From Planctomycetota bacterium (GTDB lineage Bacteria; Planctomycetota; Phycisphaerae; Phycisphaerales; Phycisphaeraceae): a stretch of DNA of 37,905 nt. The position numbers and the translations under genes were made by a program. Below are positions 1 through 8,315 of the stretch, in pieces (the stretch's first letter is position 1; the number at the start of each line of letters is the position of its first letter). The stretch lies in the NCBI GenBank assembly GCA_024276075.1, contig JAJRXX010000071.1, positions 1-37,905 on the forward strand, written 5' to 3'. A model generated the notes under the pieces. The model was not told where the DNA came from, searched no databases, and saw only the letters and a program-made list of their open reading frames with translations.

Positions 1-1
1 A

Positions 2-946
2 CTGCCGATGACAATCGCCGTACTCGAAAAAATCGACGACGAGCACCTCGCCGTAGCGCTGCTGCTGGGCGTGGCGTACGCGGCGAACATCGGCGGGCTG
101 GGCACTCCCATCGGCTCTCCGCCAAATGTCATTTTCATGGGTGTCTACCAGCAGGTAACAGGGATTGAAATGACCTTTCTGGATTGGATGGGAGTGGGGC
201 TGCCGGTTGTGGTGCTGCTGCTACCGATCACATGGCTGGTCCTGACGCGACGGGTCCGCAGCTCCAAACCAATCGACCTACCGCCGGCAGGCCCATGGCG
301 ACCCGCTGAAGTCAGAACACTCATCGTCTTCACGATCACAGCCGTCGCTTGGGTCACCCGAACAGCACCCTTTGGCGGCTGGAGCGAGCTGTTGGGCATC
401 CCGGGCGCCGGCGACAGCACGGTCGCGCTAGCGGCAGCGGCGGTCCTATTCACCATCCCCGACGGCACCGGCGAACGCCTAATGGACTGGGACACCGCGC
501 GACGCGTCCCGTGGGGCATACTCATCCTGTTCGGCGGCGGGTTGGCAATCGCCAAGGCGTTTACTGAATCCGGGTTGAGCCAATCGCTGGGCGACGCGCT
601 TTCGGTAATCACGGTCTGGCCGGTCTTGGCCATGATCCTGGCCATCTGCCTGTCGGTTACTTTTCTGACCGAAGTCACGTCGAACACGGCGACGGCAACC
701 ATGATGATGCCCATCCTCGCGGCAGCCGCAAAAGCAGCCGGCCTCGATCCCGCATCGCTGATGATTCCCGCTGCACTCTCCGCTAGCTGCGCGTTCATGC
801 TGCCCGTGGCGACACCACCGAATGCGATCGTGTTCGGCACGGAACGGATCACCATCCGCCGTATGGCCAAGGAGGGCTTTGCGCTTAATCTGCTGGGGGC
901 AGTTGTGATCACCGCCGTCTGCGCGCTGCTCGTCGTCAGACGGTAG
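2..946 (+). CDS. SLC13/DASS family anion transporter, C-terminal part (5' truncated)
   Basis: This is the C-terminal part of a sodium-coupled or proton-coupled anion transporter of the divalent anion:Na+ symporter (SLC13) family, an inner-membrane protein that imports dicarboxylates, sulfate or similar anions. The reading frame is open to the window edge (codons before the first ATG read Leu-Pro), so the start lies outside. Two family signatures are visible: GTPIGSPPN near the start and the SNTATATMMMPI loop with ATPPNAIVFG about 50 residues later. These are the paired Ser-Asn-Thr and Pro-Pro-Asn elements that line the substrate and sodium sites in this family. Several hydrophobic membrane segments surround them. 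About 314 residues are present against 450-500 in full members. The substrate cannot be told from sequence. The gene converges on mqnC with a 20-base gap. Confidence 0.88.
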   Translation: MPMTIAVLEKIDDEHLAVALLLGVAYAANIGGLGTPIGSPPNVIFMGVYQQVTGIEMTFLDWMGVGLPVVVLLLPITWLVLTRRVRSSKPIDLPPAGPWRPAEVRTLIVFTITAVAWVTRTAPFGGWSELLGIPGAGDSTVALAAAAVLFTIPDGTGERLMDWDTARRVPWGILILFGGGLAIAKAFTESGLSQSLGDALSVITVWPVLAMILAICLSVTFLTEVTSNTATATMMMPILAAAAKAAGLDPASLMIPAALSASCAFMLPVATPPNAIVFGTERITIRRMAKEGFALNLLGAVVITAVCALLVVRR

Positions 947-966
947 CGATAGGGGGAAGCCCGTTT

Positions 967-2445
967 TTACACCGACGGGCCAATCTCCGGCGACGATACC
1001 GTCACCCGCACCACATCCGCCGGCGGCTGCGCCACAGCGACGTCGCCCGCCTGGTGCAGCCTCGCCACCCGCTGCGTTGACCAGTCCGTCACGCTCAGGT
1101 CCGGCGATTCGGAACCCTCGTGTTCTTTGAGGATGGCATAACGGTTATCCCGTTGAGCAGGGACGAAGCCAGCGTCGCGGATCAGTCGGCACAGCACCGG
1201 CTCGTTTAGGCAATACGTTGTACCCGCAGCGCTCACGACGTTTTCCTCCATCATCACCGAACCCATGTCGTTTGCCCCGTAAAACAAAGCAAGCTGGCCT
1301 ATCTTCGGGCCCATCGTCACCCAAGAGCTGCCGATGGAATGGATGTTATCCAAAAACAGACGGCTGATCGCCTGCACCCGCAGGTATTCCGTCGCACCCG
1401 CCAGGCGAAGACTCTTGCCCGCAAGATCGTGCGCACGCCCCAGCGATAGCTCATCTCCCGGAAACGGATCACCACTCTCAACGTCCCAGCGCGGCAACCG
1501 TCCCAGCGGGGTGTTCTCCGGTTGAAACGGCCAACTGATGAACGAAAGGTACCGCCCCGGCCAACCCTCTCGCATCGCCTCGTCCTGCGCCACACGGACA
1601 CGGGCCATGTGGTCAATCCTGTCAGCAACACCCTCGATGTGACCAAACATCATCGTCGCGCTGGTGAACATCCCCAACCGATGCCCCACCGACATGACAT
1701 CGAGCCACTGTTGCGTCGTCGCCTTGCCGACACCGATCCGCCGACGCACCTCCGGCACAAAGATTTCGCCACCCCCACCCGGGATCGAGTCGAGGCCCGC
1801 AGCTATCAGACGCCCGAGAATCACTTCGAGCTTGCCGACCCACACATCCCGCGGTAGTTCATCGCTCTGACCCGGCGCCGTCGTGGGGTACCCGTCCACC
1901 TCAAACACCGCGACAAATTCCACGATCTCAGGCGGAGAAAACGCGTGCAAATGTAACCCCGGAAACGCCGCCTTCAGGCCCCGCAATAGCTGCTCGTAAA
2001 ACTCGATCGGAAGATCGGGGTGCATACCACCCTGCAACAAGACCTGTGTGCCCCCGATCGCCAGAAGCCCGCGCACCTTTTCGTGTAGCTGTTCCGTGCT
2101 AAGCGTGTAAGCGTCGGGGTCGTCGAGGTCACGCTTAAATGCACAAAACGTGCAGTGCGCCGAGCAGACGTTCGTATAGTTGATGTTCCGGTCGATCACG
2201 TACGTGCGTAACCGATTGCCGTGGATGCGCTCGCACATCTGCGACGACCACATGCCAAGGTCGTGCAGCGACGCGTGGTAATAGAGTTCCATCGCCTGGT
2301 CCGGCGTCAGGCGCGACCGGCCCTCGACCACAGCGTCGATGTCAACCCCACGCCCAATGTCCGTACCACCTGTAACCAAACCAGGTACTCCATTCGTTAG
2401 CACAACCGAAGCTGCGCGAACGGTTCCATTCGCCGCACCTGCCAC
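967..2445 (-). CDS. mqnC: cyclic dehypoxanthinyl futalosine synthase (MqnC), menaquinone biosynthesis
   Basis: This is a radical SAM enzyme of the futalosine route to menaquinone; it cyclises dehypoxanthine futalosine. The cluster motif CSAHCTFC (C-x3-C-x2-C) follows the hallmark DRNINYTNVC, which separates MqnC from its relatives MqnE, CofG and CofH. Other family segments are LLQGGMHPDLPI, the glycine-rich PGGGGEIF and a C-terminal PAQRDNRY. The protein has 492 residues, longer than the usual 370 or so. About 30 extra residues at the N-terminus and a Pro/Val-rich tail account for much of this. The upstream start is GTG at 2445. A TTG at 2379 with GGAG eight bases before it would give a more family-like N-terminus. 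The presence of mqnC implies menaquinone-based respiration. The other mqn genes are not in this window. The identification is firm; the exact start is not. Confidence 0.9.
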   Translation of the reverse strand: MAGAANGTVRAASVVLTNGVPGLVTGGTDIGRGVDIDAVVEGRSRLTPDQAMELYYHASLHDLGMWSSQMCERIHGNRLRTYVIDRNINYTNVCSAHCTFCAFKRDLDDPDAYTLSTEQLHEKVRGLLAIGGTQVLLQGGMHPDLPIEFYEQLLRGLKAAFPGLHLHAFSPPEIVEFVAVFEVDGYPTTAPGQSDELPRDVWVGKLEVILGRLIAAGLDSIPGGGGEIFVPEVRRRIGVGKATTQQWLDVMSVGHRLGMFTSATMMFGHIEGVADRIDHMARVRVAQDEAMREGWPGRYLSFISWPFQPENTPLGRLPRWDVESGDPFPGDELSLGRAHDLAGKSLRLAGATEYLRVQAISRLFLDNIHSIGSSWVTMGPKIGQLALFYGANDMGSVMMEENVVSAAGTTYCLNEPVLCRLIRDAGFVPAQRDNRYAILKEHEGSESPDLSVTDWSTQRVARLHQAGDVAVAQPPADVVRVTVSSPEIGPSV

Positions 2446-2607
2446 ACACCAAAATTCACGTTGGCAGACAGGCTAAATCTTATACAAATGATAGCAGGGA
2501 TTATCCCGGCCCTTGTACACGGGCCTGAGATGCAAAGACATGTAGGGTCAAACCACACGCACACAAACACAATCCGCATGCGCCCATAGTGCCCCACCGG
2601 ACTGCCG

Positions 2608-2844
2608 TCAGGCCCGGGCTTTCTTCTTTTTCTTCTTCGATAGCACGGAACGGGCCGAGACCAAACCCATCAGCCCACCCAAGGCCACACCAGCCCAATT
2701 CGTCGTCCAGAACTGGGGGTCGCGAACGTCAAAAGTGATCTCGGGCATCGACGGCAGATACGGCGTCACGAACCAACCGCTCAGAACAAACACGCAGGTA
2801 AATACTAGAACAAAAGATATGGCTGCCGTGACCAGCTTTTTCAT
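2608..2844 (-). CDS. small two-helix membrane protein, unknown function
   Basis: This is a 78-residue hypothetical protein. An N-terminal hydrophobic segment (residues about 5-27, starting KKLVTAAISFVLVF) is followed by a short polar loop and a second hydrophobic stretch around residues 48-65 (NWAGVALGGLMGLVSA). The tail is strongly basic (SKKKKKKARA). This layout suggests two membrane helices with the lysine tail in the cytoplasm. A good ribosome binding site, AAGGGGAG, lies ten bases before the ATG. No family was recognised. It sits between mqnC and frr on the same strand, about 160 bases from mqnC and 230 from frr, so it is probably transcribed separately from frr. A longer frame that overlaps its start has no convincing protein features. 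Confidence 0.65.
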   Translation of the reverse strand: MKKLVTAAISFVLVFTCVFVLSGWFVTPYLPSMPEITFDVRDPQFWTTNWAGVALGGLMGLVSARSVLSKKKKKKARA

Positions 2845-3073
2845 GAGACCCGCTCCCCTTCTTCTGCTGCTTCATCGCCCAGTACCCTTCGACGGCGAGA
2901 ACCGCCCAAGCGTACACCCATCCCCCTTATCGGCCCTTAAAACCAGCCTCATTAGTTCTATTTTACGCTCATACCAATCACCGTAAGTATTGTTCGACTG
3001 TCCTTGTATGCCCGATCAGGTGTCACAAATATTTACGAATATACAACGCGGCCAAAACATGCGCGGGTGCGTA

Positions 3074-3640
3074 TTACACCTCCTGGATTTCCTTGATCTT
3101 ACTCTCCATCAACCCATCCACCTGCTTCTCGTAACGCTTGAGCAGGTCCTGGATCTCCGTCTTCGCTCGCTCCACGTCGTCTTCGCTGATGTGGCTGGTC
3201 TTGTCCTTGGCAGCCTGATCAATGTGCTTGTTCGCGTCCCGACGCGCGTTGCGGATCGTGACCTTGCTCTGCTCAGCGGTTTGTTTGATCGACCCGACCA
3301 ACTGCTGGCGACGGTCGCCCGACAAGGACGGCAGCATCAAGCGGATATGCTTCCCCTCGACCACCGGGTTGAGCCCCAGGCCCGCAGCTTGAATCGCTTT
3401 GCTCACCTGTTGGATCGACGACGGATCGAACGGCTTAATCAATAGCTGCGTCGGCTCGGGAACGCTGATCACCGCCAACTGACGCAGGTCGGTCATCGAC
3501 CCGTAGCAGTCCACCTTGATGTAATCGACCAGACCCGTCGACGCACGTCCCGTACGCATACCCCGAAGCTCATTCTTGAGGTAGTCGATCGCCTTCTCCA
3601 TCGCTTCCTCAGCGGTAAGCTGAATTTCATCCAGGTCCAT
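3074..3640 (-). CDS. frr: ribosome recycling factor
   Basis: Ribosome recycling factor acts with EF-G to split the post-termination ribosome so that its subunits can be reused. The 188-residue product matches the family length of about 185. It shows the conserved core: LRGMRTGRAST near the N-terminus, PFDPSSIQQVSKAI, the loop PSLSGDRRQQLV, and the helical C-terminal arm with RNARRDANKHI. I chose the ATG at 3640 because GGAGGT lies four bases upstream; a TTG 12 bases further upstream would place its start inside that ribosome binding site. pyrH lies immediately upstream (81-base gap), the usual neighbour of frr in bacteria, and the two are probably co-transcribed. This is an essential housekeeping gene with nothing unusual. 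Confidence 0.97.
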   Translation of the reverse strand: MDLDEIQLTAEEAMEKAIDYLKNELRGMRTGRASTGLVDYIKVDCYGSMTDLRQLAVISVPEPTQLLIKPFDPSSIQQVSKAIQAAGLGLNPVVEGKHIRLMLPSLSGDRRQQLVGSIKQTAEQSKVTIRNARRDANKHIDQAAKDKTSHISEDDVERAKTEIQDLLKRYEKQVDGLMESKIKEIQEV

Positions 3641-3721
3641 CGATACCTCCAAGCCTACCCTCTGCTGCCAAGTCCGTTGTTAACCAACACCACCCGCGTT
3701 ACACACACCAACACAAAAAAC

Positions 3722-4462
3722 TCAACTCACCACGACCCGCGTGCCGTGATCCTTACCCTTGACCACCTCCGCGATGTGGCCGGGGGTTTTCATGTTAAAC
3801 ACCACAATCGGGATCTTGTGCTCCATGCACATGCTAAACGCTGTCAGGTCCATCACGCCCAATTGCTTGTCCATCACCTCTTTGAATGTAATCGTCTCGT
3901 ACCGCTGCGCATCGGAGTGCACCATGGGGTCCTTATCGTAGATGCCATCCACCTTCGTCGCTTTGAGCAACACGTCAGCCCCGATTTCCGTCGCACGCAG
4001 CGCCGCCGCTGTATCGGTCGTAAAAAACGGGTTGCCCGTGCCCGCAGCGAAGACCACCACCCGCCCCTTCTCCATGTGACGTACCGCTCGGCCACGGATA
4101 AACGACTCCGCCACCGCCGGCAGATTGATCGCGCTGAGCATGCGCGCCGGTTGGCCACGTTTTTCCAAAATCTCTCGCAGCGCCAGCCCATTGATCGCCG
4201 TGCCCAGCATGCCCATGTAATCCGCCGTCGCCTGCGGGATGTGGCCCTGCTTCGCCAGCGCAGCGCCCCGGATGATGTTCCCGCCCCCTACCACCACCGC
4301 TAGTTGCGTGCCCACCCTCGCTGCCGCGATGATCTCACCGGCGATCAACTCCAGATCGTCGCCGTCGATCCCGAACCCCCCCGGCTTGCAGAACGCCTCG
4401 CCACTGATTTTCAGTAGTACACGGTTATAAAAGGGTTTAGAATCTGGTTCAGCATCGGCCAT
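3722..4462 (-). CDS. pyrH: UMP kinase
   Basis: UMP kinase phosphorylates UMP to UDP with ATP in pyrimidine nucleotide synthesis. It is a cytosolic hexamer of the amino-acid-kinase fold and is unrelated to eukaryotic UMP/CMP kinases. The 246 residues fit the family. Visible signatures are RVLLKISGEAF at the N-terminus, the phosphate-binding VVGGGNIIRG, DYMGMLGTAING, the catalytic-site stretch GTGNPFFTTDTAAALRA, and LLKATKVDGIYDKDP. The start at 4462 is an ATG with only a weak AGGA-like site before it. frr follows 81 bases downstream on the same strand. tsf and rpsB, often upstream in other bacteria, are absent here, because the next gene upstream is a VPLPA-CTERM protein with its own terminator. 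Confidence 0.97.
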   Translation of the reverse strand: MADAEPDSKPFYNRVLLKISGEAFCKPGGFGIDGDDLELIAGEIIAAARVGTQLAVVVGGGNIIRGAALAKQGHIPQATADYMGMLGTAINGLALREILEKRGQPARMLSAINLPAVAESFIRGRAVRHMEKGRVVVFAAGTGNPFFTTDTAAALRATEIGADVLLKATKVDGIYDKDPMVHSDAQRYETITFKEVMDKQLGVMDLTAFSMCMEHKIPIVVFNMKTPGHIAEVVKGKDHGTRVVVS

Positions 4463-4523
4463 AAGGGTTAGATTCCTGTGTCAGGGTCACAATCGTCACG
4501 TATAAGCAGTGACTTGGTATGTG

Positions 4524-4552
4524 ATTTGACGGCTTTTGCCCTGGGACGTCAA
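4524..4552 (-). promoter_or_regulatory. candidate sigma-70-type promoter for pyrH-frr
   Basis: On the minus strand TTGACG (4552-4547) is followed after exactly 17 bases by TCAAAT (4529-4524). The -35 matches five of six consensus bases and the -10 only four of six. It lies about 60 bases before the pyrH ATG. The same TTGACG hexamer is found at four better-supported promoters in this window, which raises the likelihood that it is real. Confidence 0.45.
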
Positions 4553-4623
4553 GTAATACGCATCCGCGTAAGTTTTGACCGCGTCTGGCGATCGGTATAA
4601 CAGCCCGGACACCGGCTGAAAAT

Positions 4624-4658
4624 GAAAAAAAAGCCGGGCAGCGTCGAGCCACCCGGCT
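4624..4658 (-). terminator. Rho-independent terminator after the first VPLPA-CTERM gene
   Basis: Read on the minus strand, AGCCGGG (4658-4652) pairs with CCCGGCT (4638-4632) around a 13-base loop and is followed by a run of T (4632-4624). This is a textbook intrinsic terminator about 25 bases beyond the stop codon at 4684. It separates this gene from pyrH-frr. Confidence 0.9.
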
Positions 4659-4683
4659 AATCATGATAAAGTTGCAACAAGGA

Positions 4684-5460
4684 TCAAATAGCACGCACTG
4701 CGTGCTTCTTGATCCGTCGCACCACACCCAGCCCACCAAGTAAGCTCAGGCCCATCCACACCGACACGGGCAGCGGCACCACACGAACGACCATCTGAGT
4801 GCTTACCCTGTCCGCGCCTTCAACAGCGGTGAGAGTGAATAGGTAGTCCCCAGCCTTGTTGGGATCGAAACCGTTAATCGCACCCGGACCTGGATCGGCA
4901 AACCAACCGAAAACAGGATTCTGCGACGCTTGGTACAGATGTACGGGATCGCCATCACTGACTGAGTGAGGCCCATCACTAAGGCCATCGACCCGCGTCG
5001 TTGGCGTGGCGCTGGCGGAGCCATTGGTCTGCGAATCGATCGCGCCACGAATAAACGGATTGAGCAGGTCAATGACGGGTGCCGCGGGCGTGCTGCCACC
5101 AACGGTTGATATCTGCAAAACCAGTGCATCGAGAGTACTGATGTCGCCTGAGTAGGCGATGTGAAAGTCAAAATTCCATCGTGCCCGGTTCGGATTGACC
5201 GGCTCGGAGGCGATCCCACCCTGCGTGCCTGGAAGAACGGTGTAGACGTTACCGCTGGGGACGATATTGCCTAATTGCCTGAGCGTAGTCCGAATACCCA
5301 ATTGAATCTTCTCGCCAGCGATGCCGGATTCGGTGACCTGAAAATCACCATTGGCCTGCCCGGAGCCGACGTTCCAGATATTCACCGACGCCGCCCATGT
5401 CGTAGCGCTCATTAGACCGATCGCCATCACACCTGTCATCAAAACAGACTTCTTGAACAT
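4684..5460 (-). CDS. exported protein with VPLPA-type (PEP-CTERM-like) sorting tail, first copy
   Basis: This is a 258-residue exported protein. It begins with a signal peptide (MFKKSVLMTGVMAIG..., predicted cut after TTWAA near residue 24). The C-terminus has the three-part exosortase sorting signal: the VPLPVSVW motif, a short hydrophobic helix (MGLSLLGGLGVV) and a basic end (RRIKKH). In related systems an exosortase cuts at this motif and the protein is attached to the cell surface or exported to the matrix. The middle (Gly/Pro/Asn-rich, beta-like) matches no enzyme family I recognise. GGAGG lies seven bases before the ATG. A paralogue with a nearly identical tail lies upstream on the same strand. 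No exosortase gene is in the window. Confidence 0.85.
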   Translation of the reverse strand: MFKKSVLMTGVMAIGLMSATTWAASVNIWNVGSGQANGDFQVTESGIAGEKIQLGIRTTLRQLGNIVPSGNVYTVLPGTQGGIASEPVNPNRARWNFDFHIAYSGDISTLDALVLQISTVGGSTPAAPVIDLLNPFIRGAIDSQTNGSASATPTTRVDGLSDGPHSVSDGDPVHLYQASQNPVFGWFADPGPGAINGFDPNKAGDYLFTLTAVEGADRVSTQMVVRVVPLPVSVWMGLSLLGGLGVVRRIKKHAVRAI

Positions 5461-5785
5461 CGCTTGCCTCCAAAAATGATTTAACTCGAAGATAGGAGCG
5501 TACTCACTCCACTCTCACCAAATTATTCTGTGCTTAACACAAAATGGTTAACTGAAATACTGTTGCCTCTCGATACACGTTAGACCAACAAAGAAAGGAA
5601 TCCATGCCCTTCAATCGACGCCGTGCCGTTTGAAAAGCACCACTAGATAATGCTCCTCCAACTTTAAAGCACCACCCTATTTTTGTCAATAAAAAGATTA
5701 CAACGCATGTTAAAATAGGCAATTAACAGGCCCTGCACTCTATCACTCCCACACAGGCTAGCGCTCACCCCTGGCCTTTCTCCCT

Positions 5786-5975
5786 TTAGAGCGTTTTCTG
5801 ATTTCGCATGGGGGGATTCTCAGCGAGCCGCGCGCGTCAGCAAGCGGTTTTTTGGTTCTAATACGCATTCAAATTAATCCTTGTGCTTCAATCACAATAA
5901 AGAAGCCCGCTCGCTCACGGTCGCGGCTCGTAGCGAAGTCCTGTCAACCGTACACTCATTCAAAAAACACGCTAA
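5786..5975. repeat. decayed inverted-repeat element with two opposed repeat cores
   Basis: The 597-base gap between the two VPLPA-CTERM genes holds no convincing gene. Much of it is a repeat element. The left end (5786-5801) starts TTAGAGCGTTTTCTGA, and a degenerate inverted match lies at 5960-5975. Inside are two copies of the dispersed core that begins CGAGCCGCG: one on the plus strand (5823-5847) and one on the minus strand (5931-5907). Between them, 5861-5885 is similar to 30988-31010. The rest of the gap holds the upstream region of the gene at 5460 and the terminator at 5991-6020. Confidence 0.6.
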
Positions 5976-5990
5976 ACCACTGGTAGTCAT

Positions 5991-6020
5991 AAAAAAACCG
6001 AACGGCAACCTGCCGTTCGG
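5991..6020 (-). terminator. Rho-independent terminator after the second VPLPA-CTERM gene
   Basis: On the minus strand CCGAACGGCA (6020-6011) pairs perfectly with TGCCGTTCGG (6007-5998) across a three-base loop and is followed by seven T. The stem starts about 38 bases after the stop at 6058. Together with the terminator at 4624-4658 it shows that the two VPLPA-CTERM genes are separate transcription units. Confidence 0.93.
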
Positions 6021-6057
6021 CTCAATGATGACACGTAAATAATATGTAATGCTGTTG

Positions 6058-6870
6058 TCAGGATGCCGCGATAAAACGCCTCTTTATCTTCCACACGACG
6101 CCGAGGCCGCCCAGCAGGCTCAGACCCATCCACGCCGACGCGGGCAACGGCACGACCACCACACGCATACTCACTTGAGCCTCGATATCAGTGGGGTCAG
6201 TGGGGTTAAGAACCGACAGTCGAAAGTCGTAAATACCCGGTGCATTGGGATCAAAAACGCCAGGCCCTGCTCCCAGCCCGTTGAACAGCATGTTCTGCGA
6301 TGTCTGAGACAACAAGATCGGAGCCGTTGCGGGTACTCCCGCAAATGTAGCTGCAAGATTTAGATCGGTGGAGACAAACGACGTGGCAGCGGTGGGATCA
6401 ATATCCAACTCGAACACCACGTTAAAATTCCGCATGTCGTCGGGCGTGATCGCGGCTAGACCCAACTGCTGACGCAGATAGTCCGTGCCGAAATCCAAGT
6501 GAATTTCAAAATTCCACAGAGCACCCAACGCAAACGCGCCGCCAGGACCGGTCGTGGTCCCAGGGTCGACAAAATAAGTACTCCCGACACGAGTAGCCGG
6601 ACCGGTGAACCGATTGTGTGCACGCAGGCCTGCCTGAATGGCGCCGACGCCGCCGCCTGGCGTACCCACATACGTATCGGTAATAAATTCACCGTTGACC
6701 TGGCCGCTGCCACCGATGGGATAAATACCCGCTGCTGGATCCTGGGCAACCGTAGAGTCCCAGACGCTTACGTCAGCCCCAACCGCACCCACTCGAAAAG
6801 CCGTCGCGGGTGTAGCGATCATACCCACCACAACCACCACAATAATCGACGCAAAAACACCTTTGTTCAC
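6058..6870 (-). CDS. exported protein with VPLPA-type sorting tail, second copy
   Basis: This is a 270-residue exported protein. The signal peptide starts MNKGVFASIIVVVVVGM and probably ends after ATPATA (residue about 24). The C-terminus carries VPLPASAW, a hydrophobic helix and a basic end (WKIKRR), the exosortase-type sorting signal. The tail is almost the same as in the gene at 4684-5460, and the two bodies share layout: a GSGQVNGEF segment near the N-terminus and a FDPN.AG/PG.Y.F domain before the tail. They are therefore probably an old tandem duplication. The start is GTG at 6870 with AGGAGG six bases upstream; an overlapping ATG at 6875 stops after two codons. The central region has no recognised domain. 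A promoter lies at 6995-7022 and a strong terminator follows. Confidence 0.85.
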   Translation of the reverse strand: MNKGVFASIIVVVVVGMIATPATAFRVGAVGADVSVWDSTVAQDPAAGIYPIGGSGQVNGEFITDTYVGTPGGGVGAIQAGLRAHNRFTGPATRVGSTYFVDPGTTTGPGGAFALGALWNFEIHLDFGTDYLRQQLGLAAITPDDMRNFNVVFELDIDPTAATSFVSTDLNLAATFAGVPATAPILLSQTSQNMLFNGLGAGPGVFDPNAPGIYDFRLSVLNPTDPTDIEAQVSMRVVVVPLPASAWMGLSLLGGLGVVWKIKRRFIAAS

Positions 6871-6994
6871 AACATGCCTCCTATTTCTAGAATCACTGTA
6901 TGTATAGAGAAAAACTTTCTTCGCCTGCTGCGTCTTCTATCACTTTAAAAAGGCTTCACCACCACCCCAAGCCCCCCCAAACCACTCTTCGTAG

Positions 6995-7022
6995 ATAATA
7001 TCTAACTGAGCATTATCGTCAA
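6995..7022 (-). promoter_or_regulatory. sigma-70-type promoter of the second VPLPA-CTERM gene
   Basis: On the minus strand TTGACG (7022-7017), a 16-base spacer and TATTAT (7000-6995) match consensus at five of six positions in each hexamer. This implies a 5' leader of roughly 120 bases before the GTG at 6870. It lies only 15 bases from the end of the inverted-repeat element at 7038. Confidence 0.7.
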
Positions 7023-7037
7023 ATTGCGCTACGATTC

Positions 7038-7176
7038 GGTAGTGGTTCACTTTGAATCCAAACGCCACCGTAACGAGCCGCGACCGTCAGAGAGCGGGCC
7101 TCTTCTTGCTGGGAAACCCCTTGCTATCGTCTTTTGGAGGCAGCACTTGTCACAACATTCAAAGTGAACCACTACC
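7038..7176. mobile_element. 139-bp MITE-like element with 20-bp perfect inverted ends
   Basis: GGTAGTGGTTCACTTTGAAT at 7038-7057 is repeated as a perfect inverted copy at 7157-7176. The interior has no gene and holds the dispersed core starting ACGAGCCGCGACCGT (7073-7097). The left 43 bases recur with about five differences at 36385-36427. Small size, perfect terminal inverted repeats, no coding capacity and a second partial copy fit a non-autonomous miniature element. No clear target-site duplication is visible. It begins 18 bases beyond the ilvC stop and lies between ilvC and the promoter at 6995-7022. Confidence 0.7.
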
Positions 7177-7194
7177 CAATTCCCTGCCTAGACG

Positions 7195-8199
7195 CTACTT
7201 TTCCACAGGCTTGAGCCAAGGCATCATCGCACGCAGTTCCTTGCCCACCTTCTCGACGGGATGATTGCGGTCCTTCTCTCTCTGGGCCTTGAACCAAACA
7301 AAACCATTTGCGTAATCGTCGCGGAACGTCTTGGCAAATTTACCCGACTGGATGTCGGCCAGCACCTGCTTCATCGTTTCTTTGGTGCGTGCGTCCACAA
7401 TCTTCGGCCCCGTGTGATAGTCGCCGAACTCAGCGGTGTTGCTGATTGAATAGCGCATGTAGTTTAGCCCGCCACGCTCGATCAGATTGATGATCAGCTT
7501 CAACTCGTGGCACACCTCAAAGTACGCCAACTCCGGCGGGTATCCCGCCTCGGTGAGCACCTCGAACCCCGTCTTGATCAACTCGCTCAAGCCGCCGCAC
7601 AAGACACTCTGCTCACCAAACAGGTCGGTCTCACACTCGTCCTTAAACGTTGTCTTGAGCACACCCGCGCGACCACCGCCCACGCCGATCGCCCACGCCA
7701 TCGCGATGCCAAACGCTTTACCGCTAGCGTCCTGGTGCACCGCTAGCAGGCACGGTACGCCCCCGCCATTCTCATACTCGCTGCGCACCGTGTGCCCTGG
7801 GCCCTTCGGCGCCACCATAATCACGTCCACATCCGTCGGCGGGACGATCGTCTTGAAGTGAACGTTGAACCCGTGCGTCGAGCCCAGCGCCATGCCCGCG
7901 CGAAGGTTGGGCTTAATCGACTTCTCGTAAACCTCAGGCTGCACCTCGTCGGGCAACGCCACGATCACCACGTCGGCACGCTTAACCGCTTCGTCAACGG
8001 ACAACGGGTCAAACCCGTGCTCCTTAGCGAGCTTGCCGTTCGCCGAGTCTGCACGGTTTGCCACGATCACCGTCACGCCCGAGTCTCGCAGGTTCTGCGC
8101 GTGAGCGTGCCCCTGCGAGCCGTAGCCCAGCACCGCCACGGTCTTGCCGGATAGCGCGTCCAGTGAGCCGTCTTTGTCATATAGGGTTTCGATTGCCAT
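7195..8199 (-). CDS. ilvC: ketol-acid reductoisomerase
   Basis: This enzyme converts acetolactate or acetohydroxybutyrate to the dihydroxy acid in valine, isoleucine and leucine synthesis, using NAD(P)H and Mg2+. The 334-residue length fits the short class I form. The N-terminal Rossmann fold shows [20 protein letters not shown] with the cofactor loop [10 protein letters not shown]. The knotted C-terminal domain carries metal and substrate residues in [22 protein letters not shown] and [12 protein letters not shown]. The ATG at 8199 was chosen because GGAGG lies six bases upstream and the family N-terminus (AIETLYD) begins there; the frame is open further upstream but overlaps the promoter. 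leuA of the linked leucine pathway lies about 11 kb away in the window. Confidence 0.97.
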   Translation of the reverse strand: MAIETLYDKDGSLDALSGKTVAVLGYGSQGHAHAQNLRDSGVTVIVANRADSANGKLAKEHGFDPLSVDEAVKRADVVIVALPDEVQPEVYEKSIKPNLRAGMALGSTHGFNVHFKTIVPPTDVDVIMVAPKGPGHTVRSEYENGGGVPCLLAVHQDASGKAFGIAMAWAIGVGGGRAGVLKTTFKDECETDLFGEQSVLCGGLSELIKTGFEVLTEAGYPPELAYFEVCHELKLIINLIERGGLNYMRYSISNTAEFGDYHTGPKIVDARTKETMKQVLADIQSGKFAKTFRDDYANGFVWFKAQREKDRNHPVEKVGKELRAMMPWLKPVEK

Positions 8200-8260
8200 G
8201 GGAATCCTCCGGGGTTTCCGGGTTCTACTAAGATCACAGATATCCTGGAAAAGGCAGCCA

Positions 8261-8289
8261 ACAATAGATGCATGTCGCGCAAGCGTCAA
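8261..8289 (-). promoter_or_regulatory. sigma-70-type promoter of ilvC
   Basis: On the minus strand TTGACG (8289-8284), a 17-base spacer and TATTGT (8266-8261) are seen. The implied 5' leader is about 55 bases, ending in the GGAGG of ilvC. I looked for a branched-chain leader peptide or attenuator in this leader and found none, unlike leuA. Confidence 0.65.
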
Positions 8290-8315
8290 CGCATCGAGTC
8301 ACAACCACCCGTTAA

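Noticed and set aside
145-912. 255-codon frame on the minus strand opposite the first transporter gene
   Set aside because: Its composition (Ala/Ser/Arg/Val-rich, no motif) is typical of a shadow frame, while the plus strand has clear SLC13 signatures.
2729-2917. 62-codon minus-strand frame overlapping the start of the small membrane protein gene
   Set aside because: It has a short hydrophobic start but then becomes Ser/His/Arg/Cys-rich without pattern, and the overlapping frame at 2608-2844 has the better ribosome site and a coherent two-helix layout.
5534-5722. 62-codon minus-strand frame between the two VPLPA-CTERM genes
   Set aside because: AT-rich, no ribosome site, and no coherent topology or motif; probably chance.
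7046-7060. GGTTCACTTTGAATCC looks like a tRNA T-arm
   Set aside because: No acceptor stem, anticodon arm or D-arm can be found around it, and the sequence is the terminal repeat of the 139-bp element, inverted at the other end.
8200-8289. Upstream extension of ilvC to position 8289
   Set aside because: The extension has no family similarity, the promoter (8261-8289) lies in it, and a strong GGAGG is correctly placed for the ATG at 8199.
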